This document shows positions 25,505-32,235 of a stretch of DNA of 35,780 nt, piece after piece. Position 1 is the first letter of the stretch, and each line of letters starts with the position of its first letter. Source of the stretch: Pseudomonadota bacterium (GTDB taxonomy: Bacteria > Pseudomonadota > Gammaproteobacteria > Burkholderiales > SG8-39); assembly GCA_025352885.1 (NCBI GenBank), contig JANXRZ010000203.1:1-35780 (forward strand). Direction: 5' to 3'. The position numbers and the translations under genes were made by a program. The notes below the pieces were generated by a model, which saw only the letters and a list, made by a program, of their open reading frames with translations, was not told the DNA's origin and searched no databases.

Positions 25505-27019
25505 ATGGCCCGTCATGACCTCCTGGCTGCGGTCGACCTGGGTTCAAACAGCTTCCACCTCGAAATCGGACGGGTCGTCGACAGCCAGATCTATCCGCTG
25601 GATTCGCTGCGCGAAGTGGTGCGTCTCGGGGGCGGGCTCACGTCGGAAAAGCGCATCGACCGCGCGACCCAGGCGAGGGCGCTCGAGGCGCTGGCCAAGT
25701 TCGGCGAGCGCTTGCGCGGATTCCCCCGTCAGGCCGTGCGCGCTGTAGGAACCAATACGCTGCGCGTTGCAAAGAACGCGCCGCAATTCATGCGCGAGGC
25801 CCGGGAAGCCCTCGGCTTTCCGATCGACGTAATTGCAGGGCGCGAGGAGGCTCGCCTGATCTACGTCGGGGTGGCGCATTCGCTGCCGGTGGGCAGCCAG
25901 CAGCGGCTCGTAGTGGATATCGGCGGCGGGTCGACCGAACTCATAGTGGGTATAGGCCTCGACCCCAAGCTCACCGAAAGCCTTTACATGGGGTGCGTGA
26001 GTTACAGCCTCAAGTATTTCCCCGAGGGTCGCATCGACAAGGCGCGCATGAAAGCCGCGGAGCTTGCGGCCCGGCAGGAACTCGCGGGCATTGCGAAGGC
26101 CTATCGCTCGGCCGGCTGGCAGGAAGCCGTGGGATCTTCCGGCACAGCCAAGGCGATGGCCGAGTTGCTGGTGCAAAACGGGTTTTCCGCCGAGGGGATC
26201 ACGCGGGACGGGCTGGATCGCTTGCGCAGCCTCCTCATCAAGCTCGAGCGCGCGGACCCAGACCGCCTGCCCGGATTGCGAGCGGACCGCGTCCCCGTGC
26301 TGCCCGGCGGACTGGCAATCCTGCTCGCCGTGTTCGATGCGTTCGACCTGGAAAAGATGAGCGTGTCGGACGGCGCATTGCGCCAAGGCTTGCTCTACGA
26401 CCTCCTTGGCCGCGTCGAGCACCGGGACATGCGCGAGGCGACGGTGAGCGAATTCGTCCGCCGCTATCACGTGGACACCGCGCAGGCCGCGCGCGTGAGG
26501 ACCTTTGCCGTCCGTCTTTACGATTCCTTCGTGCCCAAGACGGAGGACAACGCCGATCGCCAGATGCTTGAGTGGGCCGCGCGCCTGTGCGAAGTGGGGC
26601 TTTCGATCGCACATGCGCAGTACCACAAGCACTCCGCGTACGTGCTCTCGAACGCCGACATGCCGGGATTCTCCCGCATGGAACAGCAGCGGCTTGCGTT
26701 GATCGTGCTCGCACACCGCGGCAAGCTCGGCAAGATGCACGATGCGGGCCTCGAGGGCACCGACTGGCTGCTGGTATTCGCGCTGCGCCTGGCCGCGCTG
26801 CTGATGCGCAGCCGGAGCGACACGCCATTGCCGCCGTTGCTCGTGGCGGGCGATGCTTCGGGTTTCACGATCGAAGTCCCCCAGGCGTGGCTGGACGAAA
26901 ATCCACTCACGGGCGCCGCATTCGATTCCGAAGCCGAAACCTGGAAGGCGGTGGGCATGCGTCTGGCCGTCAGTGCGGTGTCCGAGCGGCGGGCCGCGCA
27001 GATCGCCAAGAGTGACTAG
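25505..27019 (+). CDS. ppx: Exopolyphosphatase Ppx/GppA
   Basis: This 504-residue enzyme removes terminal phosphates from polyphosphate; the family also hydrolyses pppGpp. The actin-like ATPase fold starts with AVDLGSNSFHLEIGR at about 9-23 (phosphate-1 motif). AVGTNTLRVAKNA follows near 80, and the catalytic and phosphate-binding segment IAGREEARLIYVGVAHSL near 109-127. Then comes phosphate-2, VVDIGGGSTELIVG, near 138-151. The C-terminal half is an HD-like helical domain with the segment EVGLSIAHAQYHKHSAYVLSNAD. Length matches PPX rather than short forms. It opposes ppk, so synthesis and degradation of polyphosphate are controlled from one intergenic region. It converges with sixA. Confidence 0.95.
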   Translation: MARHDLLAAVDLGSNSFHLEIGRVVDSQIYPLDSLREVVRLGGGLTSEKRIDRATQARALEALAKFGERLRGFPRQAVRAVGTNTLRVAKNAPQFMREAREALGFPIDVIAGREEARLIYVGVAHSLPVGSQQRLVVDIGGGSTELIVGIGLDPKLTESLYMGCVSYSLKYFPEGRIDKARMKAAELAARQELAGIAKAYRSAGWQEAVGSSGTAKAMAELLVQNGFSAEGITRDGLDRLRSLLIKLERADPDRLPGLRADRVPVLPGGLAILLAVFDAFDLEKMSVSDGALRQGLLYDLLGRVEHRDMREATVSEFVRRYHVDTAQAARVRTFAVRLYDSFVPKTEDNADRQMLEWAARLCEVGLSIAHAQYHKHSAYVLSNADMPGFSRMEQQRLALIVLAHRGKLGKMHDAGLEGTDWLLVFALRLAALLMRSRSDTPLPPLLVAGDASGFTIEVPQAWLDENPLTGAAFDSEAETWKAVGMRLAVSAVSERRAAQIAKSD

Positions 27020-27037
27020 GGTTGTAACTCGCGGCGC

Positions 27038-27502
27038 CTAGGCAAGGTCGGGCGCAATCACTGCGCGGACCACGACCTGCTCGTCGCCGTTTCGCTCACG
27101 GCCGGTGATCCACCACACGCCGCCCTTGCGCACGCTCCAGTCGTCTTGTGTACGCGCAACGAGGTGCGCCGCCACCTGACCGAGTCCGGGCTGGTGCCCG
27201 ACGATCACGACCGTGTCGCTGCCCGCACTTATACCCGCGGGCCAGCCTGCGGCGCCCAGGATGTCCGCGACCGAGGCTCCGGGCGCGAGCGACGGCACCG
27301 TCTTGAAGGGTAGGCCCAGCGCAGAGGCCGTCTGCCGGGTGCGCTCGGCCGGGCTTGCAAGCACCGTGAAGCCGGAGGGCAGCCGCGCCTTCAGCCAGTC
27401 GGCCACACGGGCCGCGTCCTTGAGTCCGCGAGGGGTGAGCTTGCGGGCGAGATCCGGCCGGCCGTCCTCGGCTTCGGCATGGCGCCACAGGATGAGATCC
27501 AT
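27038..27502 (-). CDS. sixA: SixA-type phosphohistidine phosphatase
   Basis: This is a 154-residue histidine-phosphatase (RHG) domain protein. The nucleophile motif RHAEA places the phospho-accepting His at 8. The second motif is SPAERTRQTA near 51-60, and VIVGHQPGLGQVAAHL near 101-116 supplies the other catalytic His. In E. coli SixA dephosphorylates histidines in phosphorelay and phosphotransfer proteins. I chose the ATG at 27502, four codons inside a TTG, because the fold starts directly with the first strand. The gene is transcribed towards ppx, with 18 bases between stops and no hairpin visible there. The grouping with ppk and ppx is frequent in betaproteobacteria. Confidence 0.9.
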   Translation of the reverse strand: MDLILWRHAEAEDGRPDLARKLTPRGLKDAARVADWLKARLPSGFTVLASPAERTRQTASALGLPFKTVPSLAPGASVADILGAAGWPAGISAGSDTVVIVGHQPGLGQVAAHLVARTQDDWSVRKGGVWWITGRERNGDEQVVVRAVIAPDLA

Positions 27503-27515
27503 TGGAGTGTCCAAG

Positions 27516-27539
27516 GGTTAACGACGGGGTTAACGACGG
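27516..27539. repeat. Perfect 12-bp tandem repeat upstream of sixA
   Basis: GGTTAACGACGG occurs twice head to tail, each copy containing the palindrome GTTAAC. It begins 14 bases upstream of the sixA ATG. It could be a pair of operator half-sites or a chance duplication. Confidence 0.7.
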
Positions 27540-27597
27540 CAAATTCTGGCACGAGTCGCCCACGGCGCAATCCTTGTCGAGCGCTTGGGCGTCGGCG

Positions 27598-27627
27598 TTG
27601 AGGGTTCGCGGCCGACTGGGTTAAAAT
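27598..27627 (+). promoter_or_regulatory. Promoter of tRNA-Val
   Basis: TTGAGG (27598-27603) and TAAAAT (27622-27627) are 18 bases apart, and a G/C-rich discriminator CCGCCCCC follows, typical of stringently controlled stable-RNA promoters. A small hairpin CCGGT/ACCGG (27634-27650) lies in the short leader before the tRNA. Confidence 0.6.
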
Positions 27628-27663
27628 CCGCCCCCGGTCTTTATTACCGGAGTTTGAAACCCC

Positions 27664-27740
27664 AGGCGCGTAGCTCAGCTGGTTAGAGCACCACCTTGAC
27701 ATGGTGGGGGTCGTTGGTTCGAGTCCAATCGCGCCTACCA
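27664..27740 (+). tRNA. tRNA-Val (GAC)
   Basis: This is a 77-nt tRNA. Acceptor strands AGGCGCG and CGCGCCT pair perfectly, with discriminator A and an encoded CCA. The D-arm is GCTC...GAGC. The anticodon stem CCACC/GGTGG encloses the loop TTGACAT with anticodon GAC at 27698-27700. The T-arm is GTTGG-TTCGAGT-CCAAT. It reads GUC and, by wobble, GUU valine codons. It is followed by a terminator and then thrS. Confidence 0.97.
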
Positions 27741-27750
27741 ACACTACTGA

Positions 27751-27778
27751 AAAAAAGCGCGGCGCAGCCGCGTTTTTT
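27751..27778 (+). terminator. Terminator hairpin between tRNA-Val and thrS
   Basis: CGCGGC-GCA-GCCGCG is flanked by six A on the left and six T on the right, so it can work in both directions. It ends only 13 bases before the thrS ATG. Confidence 0.9.
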
Positions 27779-27791
27779 ATTTGAGTCCGAG

Positions 27792-29693
27792 ATGCCTGCA
27801 ATCCGCCTGCCCGACGGGTCGATCAAGAACTTCCCGGCACCGGTGACCGTCGCCGAGGTCGCGCAGGCGATCGGGCCTGGCCTGGCCAAGGCCGCGCTCG
27901 CGGGACGCGTCGGCGACAAGGTGGTGGACACGAGCTTCCGGATCGACACCGACGCCGACCCCGCGATCATCACCGATCGCGATGCCGAGGGTGTCGCAGT
28001 CATTCGCCATTCGACGGCCCACTTGCTGGCGCATGCGGTGAAGGAACTTTTCCCCGATGCGCAGGTGACCATCGGGCCGGTCATCGAGAATGGCTTCTAC
28101 TACGATTTCTCCTACAAGCGGCCCTTCACGCCCGAGGATCTTGTCGCGATCGAAAAGCGCATGGGCGAGATCGCCAAGCGCGACTTGCCGGTTGCGCGCA
28201 CAGAGATGCCGCGGGACGACGCGGTAAAGTTCTTTCGCGATCACGGCGAGGCGTACAAGGCCGAAATCATCGCGTCGATTCCGTCGAACGAGCCGATTTC
28301 GCTCTACGGTCAGGGCGACTTCATCGACCTTTGCCGCGGGCCGCACGTGCCTTCGACCGGCAAGCTCAAGGTCTTCAAGCTCATGCGCCTGGCCGGCGCT
28401 TACTGGCGCGGCGACTCGAAGAACGAGATGCTTCAGCGCATCTACGGCACTGCGTGGGCAAAGAAGGAAGACCAGGACGCGTACCTCAAGATGCTCGAGG
28501 AGGCGGAGAAGCGCGACCACCGGCGCCTCGGCAAGCAGCTCGACCTCTTCCACATGCAGGAGGAGGCGCCGGGACTCGTGTTCTGGCATCCCAAGGGATG
28601 GACCGTCTGGCAGCAGGTCGAGCAGTACATGCGCCGCGTCTATCTCGAGAACGGCTACCAGGAAGTGCGCTGCCCGCAGATCCTCGACCGCAGCCTCTGG
28701 GAGCGGACCGGCCACTGGGAAAACTACCGCGAGAACATGTTCACCACGTCCTCGGAAAACCGCGACTACGCGGTCAAGCCGATGAACTGCCCGGGGCACA
28801 TCCAGGTCTTCAACCAGGGCGTGAAAAGCTATCGGGACCTGCCGTACCGGCTGGGCGAATTCGGTTCGTGCCATCGCAACGAGCCTTCGGGCGCGCTCCA
28901 CGGCCTCATGCGCGTGCGGGGATTCGTCCAGGACGACGGACACATTTTCTGCACGGAGGATCACATCCTGGCCGAATGTGAGGCGTTTACCGCGCTCCTG
29001 CAGAAGGTCTACAAGGATTTCGGCTTTACCGAGGTGATCTACAAGGTCGCAACCCGTCCGGTCAAGCGCATTGGCGCCGACGAGTTGTGGGACAAGGCCG
29101 AGGCCGCGCTCATGGAGTCGCTGCGCCGGTCGGGAATCGATTACACGGTGTCGCCGGGCGAGGGCGCCTTCTACGGTCCCAAGATCGAGTATTCGCTCAA
29201 GGACGCCATCGGCCGCGTTTGGCAATGCGGGACGATCCAGGTCGATTTCTTCATGCCCGAGCGATTAGGCGCGGAATACGTCGGCGAGGACAACGCTCGT
29301 CACGTCCCCGTCATGCTGCACCGGGCAATCGTCGGGTCCATGGAGCGCTTCATGGGCATCCTGATCGAAAACTTCGCGGGCGCTTTTCCCCTTTGGCTGG
29401 CGCCGGAGCAGGTCATCGTCATGAATATTTCCGAACACCAGGCGGACTATGCCGGAGCGGTCACTACAGCCTTGCGCAGCGCTGGCTGGCGGGCGGTTTC
29501 GGATTTGCGAAACGAAAAAATTTCCTATAAAATACGAGAACATAGCCTGCAGAAGGTCCCTTACCAGCTGGTTGTCGGGGACAAGGAAAAGCAGGCGGGT
29601 ACGGTGGCCGTGCGCACGCGCGGCGGTGAGGACCTCGGGGCCATGAAACTCGAAGACTTCACCGCACGTCTCCAAAAGGAGTCGAGCGCGTAG
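27792..29693 (+). CDS. thrS: Threonyl-tRNA synthetase
   Basis: This 633-residue enzyme attaches threonine to tRNA-Thr. It has an N-terminal TGS domain (about 1-62) and an editing domain with HSTAH, where H73 and H77 match the known metal and editing site positions. The class II catalytic core has CRGPH, the zinc ligand Cys333 in MNCPGH, motif 2 around [15 protein letters not shown] and motif 3 around [15 protein letters not shown]. An anticodon-binding domain follows from about residue 533. The start is the ATG at 27792; the longer open frame upstream runs through the tRNA and is not coding. No promoter fits between the hairpin at 27751-27778 and the ATG, so thrS probably depends on readthrough from the tRNA-Val promoter. 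Confidence 0.97.
   Translation: MPAIRLPDGSIKNFPAPVTVAEVAQAIGPGLAKAALAGRVGDKVVDTSFRIDTDADPAIITDRDAEGVAVIRHSTAHLLAHAVKELFPDAQVTIGPVIENGFYYDFSYKRPFTPEDLVAIEKRMGEIAKRDLPVARTEMPRDDAVKFFRDHGEAYKAEIIASIPSNEPISLYGQGDFIDLCRGPHVPSTGKLKVFKLMRLAGAYWRGDSKNEMLQRIYGTAWAKKEDQDAYLKMLEEAEKRDHRRLGKQLDLFHMQEEAPGLVFWHPKGWTVWQQVEQYMRRVYLENGYQEVRCPQILDRSLWERTGHWENYRENMFTTSSENRDYAVKPMNCPGHIQVFNQGVKSYRDLPYRLGEFGSCHRNEPSGALHGLMRVRGFVQDDGHIFCTEDHILAECEAFTALLQKVYKDFGFTEVIYKVATRPVKRIGADELWDKAEAALMESLRRSGIDYTVSPGEGAFYGPKIEYSLKDAIGRVWQCGTIQVDFFMPERLGAEYVGEDNARHVPVMLHRAIVGSMERFMGILIENFAGAFPLWLAPEQVIVMNISEHQADYAGAVTTALRSAGWRAVSDLRNEKISYKIREHSLQKVPYQLVVGDKEKQAGTVAVRTRGGEDLGAMKLEDFTARLQKESSA
29505..29533 (+). promoter_or_regulatory. 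Possible internal promoter in thrS for infC
   Basis: TTGCGA (29505-29510) and TAAAAT (29528-29533) are 17 bases apart within a short A/T-rich island in the thrS 3' part. In E. coli infC is also transcribed from promoters inside thrS, so the location is sensible. The codons here encode conserved ThrRS sequence, so the match could be accidental. Confidence 0.45.
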
Positions 29694-29784
29694 ACACGGC
29701 CGCGATTTTTTTCACGCAGCCGGTTGGCTGCACCGGTCAGTGCGGCGACCGGAAAAGGTGCCGCCACTAGAGGAGTTTGCACAC

Positions 29785-30414
29785 ATCGCACTCGACAGCA
29801 AGGCGCAACGTCTGAATGCCCAGATCACCGCTCCCGAGGTCCGCCTCGTGGGGGAAGAAGGCGAGCAACTCGGCATCGTGACCATAGTGGACGCGATGCG
29901 GATGGCGGAGGAAAAGGAAATCGACCTCGTGGAAATCGCCCCGATGGCCGTTCCTCCGGTGTGCAAGCTCATGGACTTCGGGAAGTTCAAGTACCGCGAG
30001 CAGAAGAAAGCGCACGAAGCAAAGCTCAAGCAGAAGCAGATCCAGGTCAAAGAGGTCAAGTTTCGTCCCGGCACCGATGAGGGCGACTACAAGATCAAGC
30101 TGAGGAACCTGATCCGCTTCCTGGAAGAAGGCGACAAGACGAAGATCACGTTGCGTTATCGCGGCCGGGAGATGGCGCACCAGGAATTCGGCGTAAGGCT
30201 GCTCGAGCGGATCAAGGCCGATCTCGAGCCGTACGGGGTAGTGGAAAACTTCCCAAGGATGGAAGGCCGCCAGATGGTCATGGTGCTGGGGCCGAAGAAA
30301 AAGGACATCAAGGTAGCGGCGCCGCAGAAACCAAGGGCGCCGAAACCGCCGAGGCCCGAAGGGGCTCCGGCACAAGCGGACAAGGCAGAAGAACAGAAGC
30401 CCGCGTCAGCTTAG
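29785..30414 (+). CDS. infC: Translation initiation factor IF-3
   Basis: IF-3 (209 residues here) binds the 30S subunit and rejects wrong start codons. I place the start at ATC (29785): AGAGGAG at 29769-29775 is nine bases upstream, and the family N-terminus follows directly ([16 protein letters not shown]). A GTG at 29740 would add 15 non-family residues. IF-3 genes characteristically use rare starts (AUU/AUC), which IF-3 itself discriminates against, giving autoregulation. N-domain, Lys-rich linker ([20 protein letters not shown]) and C-domain ([31 protein letters not shown]) are intact. After residue 174 a Pro/Ala/Lys-rich tail of about 35 residues extends beyond the usual end. Confidence 0.95.
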   Translation: MALDSKAQRLNAQITAPEVRLVGEEGEQLGIVTIVDAMRMAEEKEIDLVEIAPMAVPPVCKLMDFGKFKYREQKKAHEAKLKQKQIQVKEVKFRPGTDEGDYKIKLRNLIRFLEEGDKTKITLRYRGREMAHQEFGVRLLERIKADLEPYGVVENFPRMEGRQMVMVLGPKKKDIKVAAPQKPRAPKPPRPEGAPAQADKAEEQKPASA

Positions 30415-30415
30415 T

Positions 30416-30481
30416 CAGGCTTACCTCGCAAAAAAGCTGCGAGGAAGGCAGGCTTACCTCGCAAAAGAGCTGCGAGGAAGG
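30416..30481 (+). repeat. Two tandem 33-bp hairpin repeats between infC and rpmI
   Basis: Unit 1 (30416-30448) and unit 2 (30449-30481) differ at one base. Each contains CCTCGCA and TGCGAGG separated by seven bases, giving a 7-bp stem-loop. The first unit begins two bases after the infC stop. They lie in the leader of rpmI-rplT. There is no T-run, so they are not intrinsic terminators. Confidence 0.85.
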
Positions 30482-30497
30482 CGCAAGAGCAGCACCC

Positions 30498-30517
30498 CCG
30501 CGGGACACCGCGGGACA
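30498..30517. repeat. 10-bp perfect tandem repeat
   Basis: CCGCGGGACA occurs twice head to tail, directly after the 33-bp units, in the same infC-rpmI gap. Its role is unknown; it may contribute to the leader structure. Confidence 0.6.
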
Positions 30518-30589
30518 AAAGTGACCACCGGGTATCAAGCGCTCGCGTAGTGAGCCACCTGGCGTCATGTTAAAAAAGCGGGAGCATTC

Positions 30590-30790
30590 ATGCCCAAGAT
30601 GAAAACGAAGAAGAGCGCCTCGAAGCGGTTCAAGGTGCGCGGCTCAGGCAGCATCAAGCGCGGCAGCGCCAACCTGCGCCACATCCTCACCAAGAAGTCC
30701 ACCAAGCGTAAGCGTCATTTGCGCGGCGGGACGTCCATCCATGAGAGCAACCTGGCTTCAGTCAAAGCCATGCTGCCCTACTCAGGTTAA
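30590..30790 (+). CDS. rpmI: 50S ribosomal protein L35
   Basis: This 66-residue, very basic ribosomal protein starts [20 protein letters not shown] and contains the L35 core [16 protein letters not shown]. Length is standard. A GGGAG Shine-Dalgarno sequence precedes the ATG. The gap from infC is 175 bases, much longer than the other joints of this operon, and contains tandem hairpins. rplT follows by 11 bases. In E. coli L20 represses translation of rpmI and rplT by binding the mRNA upstream, so this leader is a plausible control site. Confidence 0.98.
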   Translation: MPKMKTKKSASKRFKVRGSGSIKRGSANLRHILTKKSTKRKRHLRGGTSIHESNLASVKAMLPYSG

Positions 30791-30801
30791 GGAGAGGAAA
30801 A

Positions 30802-31161
30802 ATGCCAAGAGTCAAACGTGGTGTAACGGCGCACGCGCGCCACAAGAAAGTCCTCGACCTCGCCAAGGGGTTCCGCGGCCGCCGGAAAAACGTATTCCGC
30901 ATAGCCAAGGAAGCGGTGATGAAGGCGGGGCAGTACGCCTACCGGGATCGCCGCAACAAGAAGCGCACGTTCCGCGCTCTGTGGATAGCGCGCATCAACG
31001 CGGCGGTTCGCCAGCACGGGATGACGTACAGCGTATTCATGAACGGCCTCAAGAAAGCCAACATCGAGATCGACCGCAAGATGCTTGCGGACATCGCGGT
31101 GCTCGACAAGCCGGCGTTTGCTAAGATCGCCGGACAGGTCAAGGCCAACCTCGGGGCCTGA
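30802..31161 (+). CDS. rplT: 50S ribosomal protein L20
   Basis: This 119-residue protein is an early assembly factor of the large subunit. It starts [23 protein letters not shown], with the extended basic N-terminus, and has [24 protein letters not shown] and [14 protein letters not shown], all conserved. Length is normal. A strong Shine-Dalgarno sequence GGAGAGGA lies just upstream of the ATG. In known systems L20 is also the repressor of its own operon. A perfect 13-bp hairpin follows 19 bases after the stop. Confidence 0.98.
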   Translation: MPRVKRGVTAHARHKKVLDLAKGFRGRRKNVFRIAKEAVMKAGQYAYRDRRNKKRTFRALWIARINAAVRQHGMTYSVFMNGLKKANIEIDRKMLADIAVLDKPAFAKIAGQVKANLGA

Positions 31162-31180
31162 CCCAGCGGACGTGACGCAA

Positions 31181-31211
31181 CAAAAAGCGAGGGCGACCCC
31201 CTCGCTTTTTG
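31181..31211 (+). terminator. Perfect 13-bp terminator-like hairpin before pheS
   Basis: Arms CAAAAAGCGAGGG and CCCTCGCTTTTTG pair without mismatch around the loop CGACC, with five T in the right arm. It ends nine bases before the pheS ATG. It could terminate or attenuate transcription between the ribosomal genes and pheST. Confidence 0.85.
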
Positions 31212-31220
31212 TTTGTACAC

Positions 31221-32234
31221 ATGCAAAACCTCGAAGACATCGTCGGCAGGGCCCTCCGCGAGTTCGAAGCCGCGCCTGATCCCGCGTCGCTCGAGAACGC
31301 GAAGGCGCGTTACCTGGGCAAAGCCGGCGAGCTGACGGCGCTCTTAAAGGGGTTGGGCGCCCTCGCGCCCGAAGAGCGCAAGCTGGCCGGCGCAAGCATC
31401 AACGTTGCAAAGGCGGGTCTCGAGAACGCGCTTGAAGCATGCCGATCGGGCTTGGCCGATGCCAAAATGAACCTGCGCCTGGCAGAGGAAGCGCTCGATG
31501 TCACGCTTCCGGGCCGTGGCCGCACGCCGGGTGGCATCCATCCGGTGACCCGGACGTGGCAGAGGATCGAAGAGATCTTCCGTTCGATCGGCTTCGACGT
31601 GGCCGACGGCCCGGAAATCGAAACGGATTGGTATAACTTCACCGCCCTGAACAACCCGGAGAATCATCCCGCGCGCTCGATGCAGGACACGTTCTACGTC
31701 GACGCAAAAGACTCATCGGGCCTGCCACTCCTTTTGCGAACGCACACAAGCCCGATGCAGGTGCGCTACGCCCGCACGCACAAGCCGCCGATCAAGGTGA
31801 TCGCGCCCGGGCGCACTTATCGCGTCGACTCGGACGCGACCCACTCGCCGATGTTTCACCAGGTCGAAGGATTGTGGATCGACGAGCACATCAGCTTCGC
31901 CGACCTCAAGGGCGTGTACACGGATTTCCTGCATCGCTTCTTCGAAACCGAAGACCTTCTCGTGCGCTTCCGGCCGTCGTATTTTCCCTTTACCGAACCC
32001 TCGGCCGAAATCGACATGCAGTTCGCCGACGGCCCCTTCAAGGGACGCTGGTTGGAGATTTCGGGGTCCGGACAAGTCCACCCTTCGGTGGTGCGCAACT
32101 TCGGCCTCGACCCGGAGCGCTATATCGGCTTTGCTTTCGGCTCCGGGCTCGAGCGGCTGACGATGCTGCGCTACGGGATTGACGACCTGCGCCTGTTCTT
32201 CGACGGCGACCTGCGCTTCCTGAAGCAGTTTTAG
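31221..32234 (+). CDS. pheS: Phenylalanyl-tRNA synthetase alpha subunit
   Basis: This is the 337-residue catalytic subunit of the (alpha-beta)2 enzyme. An N-terminal coiled-coil region (about 1-90) is followed by the class II core. Blocks present are [68 protein letters not shown] and the C-terminal [18 protein letters not shown]. The start is the ATG at 31221, but no Shine-Dalgarno sequence is visible in the ten bases between the hairpin and the ATG. Leader translation, reinitiation from rplT or a leaderless message are possible. No Phe-rich leader peptide (PheM-like) fits in the 59-base gap. pheT starts two bases after the stop codon. Confidence 0.97.
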   Translation: MQNLEDIVGRALREFEAAPDPASLENAKARYLGKAGELTALLKGLGALAPEERKLAGASINVAKAGLENALEACRSGLADAKMNLRLAEEALDVTLPGRGRTPGGIHPVTRTWQRIEEIFRSIGFDVADGPEIETDWYNFTALNNPENHPARSMQDTFYVDAKDSSGLPLLLRTHTSPMQVRYARTHKPPIKVIAPGRTYRVDSDATHSPMFHQVEGLWIDEHISFADLKGVYTDFLHRFFETEDLLVRFRPSYFPFTEPSAEIDMQFADGPFKGRWLEISGSGQVHPSVVRNFGLDPERYIGFAFGSGLERLTMLRYGIDDLRLFFDGDLRFLKQF

Positions 32235-32235
32235 C

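Noticed and set aside
27391..27801. Minus-strand open frame of 136 codons across tRNA-Val
   Set aside because: It is an antisense reading of the tRNA; the translated stretch [20 protein letters not shown] is a well-known false protein produced by tRNA genes.
27683..28084. Minus-strand open frame of 133 codons overlapping tRNA-Val and thrS
   Set aside because: Same artefact ([12 protein letters not shown] is the antisense tRNA signature) plus shadow of thrS; no start signal.
29698..29720. T-rich stretch after thrS considered as a terminator
   Set aside because: Seven T residues are present but no hairpin immediately precedes them; infC needs readthrough or an internal promoter.
30416..30481. 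Tandem units considered as a CRISPR array
   Set aside because: Only two copies, directly adjacent with no unique spacers.
30308..30568. Minus-strand frame with repeated SSQLFCEVSL
   Set aside because: The peptide repeat is just the translation of the tandem 33-bp hairpin units; no start signal or homology.
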